DNA of 64,000 bases, taken from positions 1-64,000 of the forward strand of contig OZ244596.1 of NCBI GenBank assembly GCA_965218235.1. The letters are read 5' to 3'. The DNA comes from CADCWK01 sp965218235 (lineage in GTDB: Bacteria > Chloroflexota > Chloroflexia > Thermomicrobiales > UBA6265). Shown here in pieces: positions 60,184-64,000 of the stretch (its first letter is position 1; each line of letters begins with the position of its first letter). The position numbers and the translations under genes are program-made. Below the pieces are notes generated by a model. That model was not told where the DNA came from, ran no database searches, and saw nothing but the letters and a program-made list of their open reading frames with translations.

Positions 60184-61398
60184 CTACAGGCGCTCAAGGC
60201 GCGAGCCACGCTGACGAGCGACCGGGCGACCGTCCCGTAGGTACCAGCGAGGGACCCGATGAGCGATGCCGGTCGCGATCTCGTAATTGATCGTATCGGC
60301 CAGCCGGGCGACGTCGCTCAGTGTCGGCGCCAGGCTGGAGCCGTCGCCGAAGACGACGACTGGGTCACCGGTCCGGACCGAATCGCCGCACCCGCCGACC
60401 ACCACCTGATCCATGCAGACCCGGCCGCGGATCGGCGCTCGGGAACCGTCGATGTCGACCCAGCCCATGCCCGAAAGCGCCCGTCGGAGTCCGTCGGCGT
60501 AACCGATCGGCAGGAGCGCGGTGATCTCGGAACGGTCCGCGGTGTAGGTTCGACCATAGCTGACGGTGTCGCCCGCGAGCAGTCTCCGGACCTGCGCCAC
60601 CCGGCTCCGAAGCGTAAGGGCCTGCCGCATTCCCGGCAGCAGCGGGATCCGCTCGTCTGGTTGCAGCCCGTACAGGCCAATGCCGAGCCGAACCGCGGAG
60701 TGGCCTGACGGTGCCAGCCGGATCGTTGCCGCCGTGTTGGCGCAGTGAACCAGACCGGGTTCGATTCCCGCCGCTTCCAGCTCAGCGACGACGGACTGGA
60801 AGCGGGCGAGCTGATCGTCCGTGAACGCCGGGTCGTCGCCATCGGCATCGGCGAAATGGCTGTAGGTGCCGGTGAGCCGAAGCTGAGGAAAGGCGAGGAC
60901 CCGGCGGGCGAGCGAGACAACCGCCTTCGGCTCGGCGCCATAGCGTCGCATCCCGGTATCGACCTTGATCTGGACGCCGCCGGGCCGGGCGAGTTCGTCC
61001 GCTGCCCGGGCGGCAAGGAGGACCTGTTCCGGCTCGGCGATCGAGAGCGTCAGGCCATGCTCGAAGGCATCCGTATACTCCGCCGGACCCGCCGGTGCCA
61101 TGACAAGGATCCCGACGGAAATCCCGCCGTCCCGCAGCTCGATGCCTTCGTCGACCGCCGAGACGGCCAGCATGACCGCCCCGGCGTCGACGGCCGCCTC
61201 GGCCACCATCACGGCGCCGTGGCCATAGGCGTTTGCCTTGACCACGGCGATTACCCCCGCCGGCGTGACTGAGCGCTGGACAGCGAGGACATTGTCCCGG
61301 ATCGCGTCCAGATCGATGACAGCGTGCGTCGCCCGTCCGGACGCTGGCCACCACATCGGGCTGGCGACACGTCGGGTTCCAGTCCGCGTCGTTGCCAT
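60184..61398 (-). CDS. alr: alanine racemase
   Basis: A 404-aa PLP enzyme making D-Ala for peptidoglycan. The PLP Lys is in VVKANAYGHGAVMVAEA; the opposite catalytic Tyr is in AGDTVSYGRTYTADR. VKVDTGMRRYG, GTYSHFADAD, IGYADGLRRAL and RVCMDQVVV are typical. Its ATG lies 4 nt after the CBS gene stop, so it is the last gene of the tgt-acpS-nnrD-CBS-alr run. An N-terminal 20-residue extension precedes the barrel. Confidence 0.96.
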   Translation of the reverse strand: MATTRTGTRRVASPMWWPASGRATHAVIDLDAIRDNVLAVQRSVTPAGVIAVVKANAYGHGAVMVAEAAVDAGAVMLAVSAVDEGIELRDGGISVGILVMAPAGPAEYTDAFEHGLTLSIAEPEQVLLAARAADELARPGGVQIKVDTGMRRYGAEPKAVVSLARRVLAFPQLRLTGTYSHFADADGDDPAFTDDQLARFQSVVAELEAAGIEPGLVHCANTAATIRLAPSGHSAVRLGIGLYGLQPDERIPLLPGMRQALTLRSRVAQVRRLLAGDTVSYGRTYTADRSEITALLPIGYADGLRRALSGMGWVDIDGSRAPIRGRVCMDQVVVGGCGDSVRTGDPVVVFGDGSSLAPTLSDVARLADTINYEIATGIAHRVPRWYLRDGRPVARQRGSRLERL

Positions 61399-61402
61399 TG
61401 GT

Positions 61403-61897
61403 CTACCGGGACCGCTCGTCGAGAGCGGCGATTACCCGAACGATATCGCGTCGGGTGACGATTCCGACCACTGCACCATTCTCGTCCACCACTGGAACCT
61501 GATTGATGTGGCGGTCGGCCATCACGGTCGCGACCTGCGTCAAGGTAGCCTCCGGCAGGACGGTCGTCACGCGAGTCGACATCAGCCCCTCGACGGTCGT
61601 GGCCAGCACCTGGCGCATCTCGTCGTCGAAGTGACGGCCGATGTCGATCGCGAACAGGGCGTCCAGGATGCCCAGCGAAGACGGTGTCTCCACCTCCGCC
61701 TCGGTGGCGATCAGGTTCGACTCGGTCAGGATGCCGACGAGCTGCCCATCATCAAGGACGGGAAGTCCGGAGAGCCCCGAGTCGACCAGCGTGCGAGCGG
61801 CGACCACCACGGGGTCGCGTGGGCTCAGGGCGGGCGGGTTCGCGGTCATGAACTCGGTCACGCTGGGATCGCCCTGGCCTGCGGTGCGCTTGTCCAT
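61403..61897 (-). CDS. CBS domain-pair protein
   Basis: A 164-aa protein made of two CBS domains that together bind an adenosyl ligand. The first is VTEFMTANPPALSPRDPVVV with GLSGLPVLDDGQLVGILTES; the second is VEGLMSTRVTTVLPEATLTQ with INQVPVVDENGAVVGIVTRR. About 30 residues lie between. No catalytic domain is fused. It is squeezed between nnrD and alr with 3- and 4-nt spacers, suggesting a regulatory role in that operon, unproven. Confidence 0.92.
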   Translation of the reverse strand: MDKRTAGQGDPSVTEFMTANPPALSPRDPVVVAARTLVDSGLSGLPVLDDGQLVGILTESNLIATEAEVETPSSLGILDALFAIDIGRHFDDEMRQVLATTVEGLMSTRVTTVLPEATLTQVATVMADRHINQVPVVDENGAVVGIVTRRDIVRVIAALDERSR

Positions 61898-61900
61898 CCC

Positions 61901-62887
61901 CTACGTCCGTCCCAGTTCAGCCAGCACTTCGGCGATCGCGTCCGGCAGGTCGCTCGCGACCACGCCGAGGTCGCCGAACCGTTCGGCCCGAAGCGTCGCC
62001 GCCCTGGCGCCGACATGGACAGCGAGCGCGGCCGCGTCGAGCGGCGAGAGTCCCTGAGCGAGGAACGCACCGATCGACCCAGCGAGGACATCGCCGCTGC
62101 CCGCCGTGGCGAGCGACGTCGGCGCCTGGTCGGCGACCAGCGTCCGGGAACCGTCGGTCACAACCGTGTGCCCGTATTTGAAGACGACGACCTGACCTGC
62201 CCTCTTCGCCGCGGCGACCGCGGAGGCGACCGGGTCCTTCGTGAGCTCCTCGACCGCCTGACCCATCAATCGTGACAACTCGCCCGGATGGGGCGTCAGG
62301 ACCACTGTTCGCCCCTTCAGCAGTGCCGGCCAGTCGTCCTGCTTGGACAGCCAGTTGAGACCATCGGCGTCGAGCACCATCGGTCGGTCGGGCAGCTCGA
62401 CCGACGAGGGGTCGGCGTGGCGGGCACTTGTCGACTCAGACGGACGCACCGCGAAGCCCAGGGCAGCAGCGGAAGACGAGGCGTGAACGGAGACTCCGAA
62501 GATCGTCGCCAGCAGTGTCTTGACGCTGTCGTCATCGCCGAGACCTGGACCGATCACATAGGCCTTGCTCTGCTCGGCTCGTTCGGTCATCGACTCGATC
62601 GCCCGTCGCGCTCCCGCGACGCTGTCCGTATCGGCAAGTGGCAGCATGGTGGCTTCCGGCACGATGGTCTGGATGACACCCATCAACTGGCGCGGCAGGG
62701 CGAGGGTGACGATCCCGGCCCCACTTCGCCCGGCGGCACGAGCGCTCAGAGCGACGGCGCCGGCGTACTGCGGAGCGCCGGCGATGAAGAACACGCCGCC
62801 AACGCCCCACTTGTGAGCGCCCTCGCTCCGGCGCGGCAGGACCGCCCGCGCCATCTTTCCGTCGAACGTCTCGGTCTTGCTTGCCAT
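61901..62887 (-). CDS. nnrD: ADP/ATP-dependent NAD(P)H-hydrate dehydratase
   Basis: A 328-aa repair enzyme of the ribokinase-like YjeF C-terminal family, restoring hydrated NAD(P)H. It has GGVFFIAGAPQYAGAVALSA, VIGPGLGDDDSV, LDADGLNWLS, TVVLTPHPGELSRL and the nucleotide site TAGSGDVLAGSIGAFLAQGL. The epimerase domain NnrE usually fused upstream is missing here. It starts after an A/G-rich ribosome-binding site at ATG 62887. Upstream lies acpS, as in many bacteria. Confidence 0.93.
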   Translation of the reverse strand: MASKTETFDGKMARAVLPRRSEGAHKWGVGGVFFIAGAPQYAGAVALSARAAGRSGAGIVTLALPRQLMGVIQTIVPEATMLPLADTDSVAGARRAIESMTERAEQSKAYVIGPGLGDDDSVKTLLATIFGVSVHASSSAAALGFAVRPSESTSARHADPSSVELPDRPMVLDADGLNWLSKQDDWPALLKGRTVVLTPHPGELSRLMGQAVEELTKDPVASAVAAAKRAGQVVVFKYGHTVVTDGSRTLVADQAPTSLATAGSGDVLAGSIGAFLAQGLSPLDAAALAVHVGARAATLRAERFGDLGVVASDLPDAIAEVLAELGRT

Positions 62888-62952
62888 TCCGGCCCTCTCG
62901 TCTGAGTCGTGGTTCGTCGGTAACTGCCTGTCCGCCCGGATCGTCCGTGAGA

Positions 62953-63414
62953 CTATGGAACAGTCGGACGACGGAGCGCCACCACGAACGCGATGGCCTC
63001 CGTTCTCGAATGCGTCAACGAAATGTCGAATGAGTAGAGGCCGAGCATCGCGGCTCGCTCGGCCGCCTGCCCGTGCAGCACGAGGATCGGCTTGCCGCGA
63101 CGATTGCTGACGACCTCCATCTCGCGCCAGCGAATCCCGCGGATGCCGGTCCCGAGCGCCTTCGACGTCGCTTCCTTGGCCGCGAACCGGGCCGCCAGCT
63201 CGGAGACGCGGTCCCGGTACCGCTCCTGCTCATAGGGTGTGAAGACCCGGTGGAGAAATCGCTCACCGAAGTCGTCCAGCGTCCGCTGGATCCTCGCGAT
63301 CTCGATCACGTCGATGCCCGTCGCGACGAGTCCGGCGCGCTCGGAGTCGTACTCCGGAACGTAAATGGCCGAGCTCGTCGCACCTGCCGTTGGCTCGTCG
63401 TTTGTTCCGGTCAT
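62953..63414 (-). CDS. acpS: holo-[acyl-carrier-protein] synthase
   Basis: A 153-aa phosphopantetheinyl transferase that activates ACP. It holds VATGIDVIEIARIQRTL with the metal-binding Asp, FTPYEQERYRDR, and RFAAKEATSKALGTGIRGIR with the Glu-Lys pair; SLTHSRTEAIAFVV is the C-terminal mark. An extra 30-residue polar N-terminus precedes the core; a later start is possible, but GGGGAG lies 8 nt before the ATG at 63414. Confidence 0.94.
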   Translation of the reverse strand: MTGTNDEPTAGATSSAIYVPEYDSERAGLVATGIDVIEIARIQRTLDDFGERFLHRVFTPYEQERYRDRVSELAARFAAKEATSKALGTGIRGIRWREMEVVSNRRGKPILVLHGQAAERAAMLGLYSFDISLTHSRTEAIAFVVALRRPTVP

Positions 63415-63474
63415 TGCCGAACTCCCCGCTCTGGTATTCCGTACGTTCCGGGGACGCGGCGGTCCCGTCTACGA

Positions 63475-64000
63475 TCACCCATCTGCCGGTGCCACGAAGC
63501 CAACCGGGCGATACAGCGTGGCGAACTCGGCCCTGGCGGCTGTGAAGGTGCCCGACGTGATCGCCATCCGCATGGCCTCCATCTGCCGCGCCAGGAAGCG
63601 CAGATTGTGGACGGACGCCAACCGCAGGGCGAGGATTTCGCCGGCCCGGAACAGGTGATGGAGGTAGGCCATCGTGTAGCGGGTGCAGAGTTCGCAGTCA
63701 CAGGTTGGGTCGAGCGAGCGGTGCTCGTGCCGATAGCGGGCCGAGCGAAGGTTGAGCCGGCCGTGCGGCGTGAACAGCGCCGCGTTGCGGGCCAGCCGGG
63801 TTGGAAGGACGCAGTCGAACAGATCCACCCCTTGCGCAACCCCGTTCCAGAGGTCCTCGGGCGAGCCGACCCCCATCAGGTAGCGTGGCTTGTCGACCGG
63901 CAGGATCGGCGTCACGATCTCGATCGCCGCGCCCATCGCCTCCTTGCTCTCGCCGACGCTGAGGCCGCCGATCGCGCAGCCAGAGACATCGCTGGCCGCG
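63475..64000 (-). CDS. tgt: queuine tRNA-ribosyltransferase, C-terminal part (runs off window)
   Basis: The last 174 codons of Tgt, which exchanges guanine 34 for a queuosine precursor in tRNA. Visible are CAIGGLSVGESKEAM, PRYLMGVGSPEDLWNGVAQG, the catalytic Asp in VDLFDCVLPTRLARNAALFT, and the zinc site CDCELCTRYTMAYLHHL. The stop at 63477-63475 is intact; the N-terminal half lies past base 64000. It is upstream of acpS by 60 bp. Confidence 0.96.
   Translation of the reverse strand, partial: AASDVSGCAIGGLSVGESKEAMGAAIEIVTPILPVDKPRYLMGVGSPEDLWNGVAQGVDLFDCVLPTRLARNAALFTPHGRLNLRSARYRHEHRSLDPTCDCELCTRYTMAYLHHLFRAGEILALRLASVHNLRFLARQMEAMRMAITSGTFTAARAEFATLYRPVGFVAPADG

Noticed and set aside
1..64000. 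CRISPR arrays, prophage, toxin-antitoxin or restriction genes
   Set aside because: Looked for on both strands; no repeats or protein families of these kinds were recognised.

Overview
The window is about 64 kb of GC-rich, gene-dense bacterial chromosome carrying almost only housekeeping genes. Several features point to the phylum Chloroflexota, possibly class Thermomicrobia. There are two adjacent DUF2298 (Chlor_Arch_YYY) membrane proteins, a family known mainly from Chloroflexi and archaea. A UPF0182 protein is present, as is a Tat-exported solute-binding protein with a Thr-Pro-rich linker after its signal peptide. GTG and TTG starts are frequent. The taxonomy is inferred; no rRNA or tRNA gene was seen.

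Layout. 1-8.1 kb: the start of uvrB, a degenerate Nudix protein, small membrane or unknown proteins, prephenate dehydrogenase with an SH3-type envelope protein, an ornithine cyclodeaminase/mu-crystallin homologue, a YCII-like protein, and a NuoE-NuoF pair without NuoG behind a perfect CRP-type palindrome. 8.1-14 kb (minus strand): a zinc-ribbon protein, a DUF151 protein, tatA, secG, pgk, gap and yvcK, linking glycolysis/gluconeogenesis with protein export. 14.2-21.7 kb (plus strand): the nusA-ylxR-infB-rbfA-DHH-truB-ribF translation operon behind an extended -10 promoter and a leader hairpin; rimP is not at its usual place upstream of nusA. 21.6-24.5 kb: the infC-rpmI-rplT operon with its own promoter, a leader terminator and an ATA start for IF3, then a TrmH/SpoU methyltransferase and an HU gene, closed by a 52-bp palindromic two-way terminator. 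24.5-32.2 kb (minus strand): mtnP, ftsW/rodA, a penicillin-binding protein, a metallopeptidase, gyrB and plsX.

32.4-35.6 kb: rpsO and pnp, each followed by an intrinsic terminator, with a hairpin in the pnp leader. 35.6-40.6 kb (minus strand): a zinc-ribbon/low-complexity membrane protein and a peptide/nickel-type ABC importer (Tat-dependent binding protein and two permeases, no ATPase genes). 41-42.2 kb: larE overlapping a cysteine-poor Rrf2 regulator. 42.6-50 kb: two large DUF2298 proteins, the second (1656 aa) fused to a GT-C glycosyltransferase-like module. 50-54.6 kb: fmt, a membrane spermidine-synthase-like protein, a laccase-domain protein (PgeF/YfiH) and a YggS PLP protein. 54.9-60.1 kb: UPF0182, an MBL-fold hydrolase, a small membrane protein, and an HTH protein behind a strong promoter with repeated operator-like elements. 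60.2-64 kb (minus strand): tgt-acpS-nnrD-CBS-alr.

No CRISPR array, insertion sequence, prophage or defence island was seen. The most notable signals are in control of expression: the infC AUA start and leader attenuator, the 170-nt infC/rpmI overlap, the nusA leader hairpin, the CRP-type site before nuoEF, the repeats before the HTH gene, a 28-bp perfect inverted repeat before the binding-protein gene, and a compact G-quadruplex motif. The DUF2298 pair is the best candidate for a poorly described protein system.
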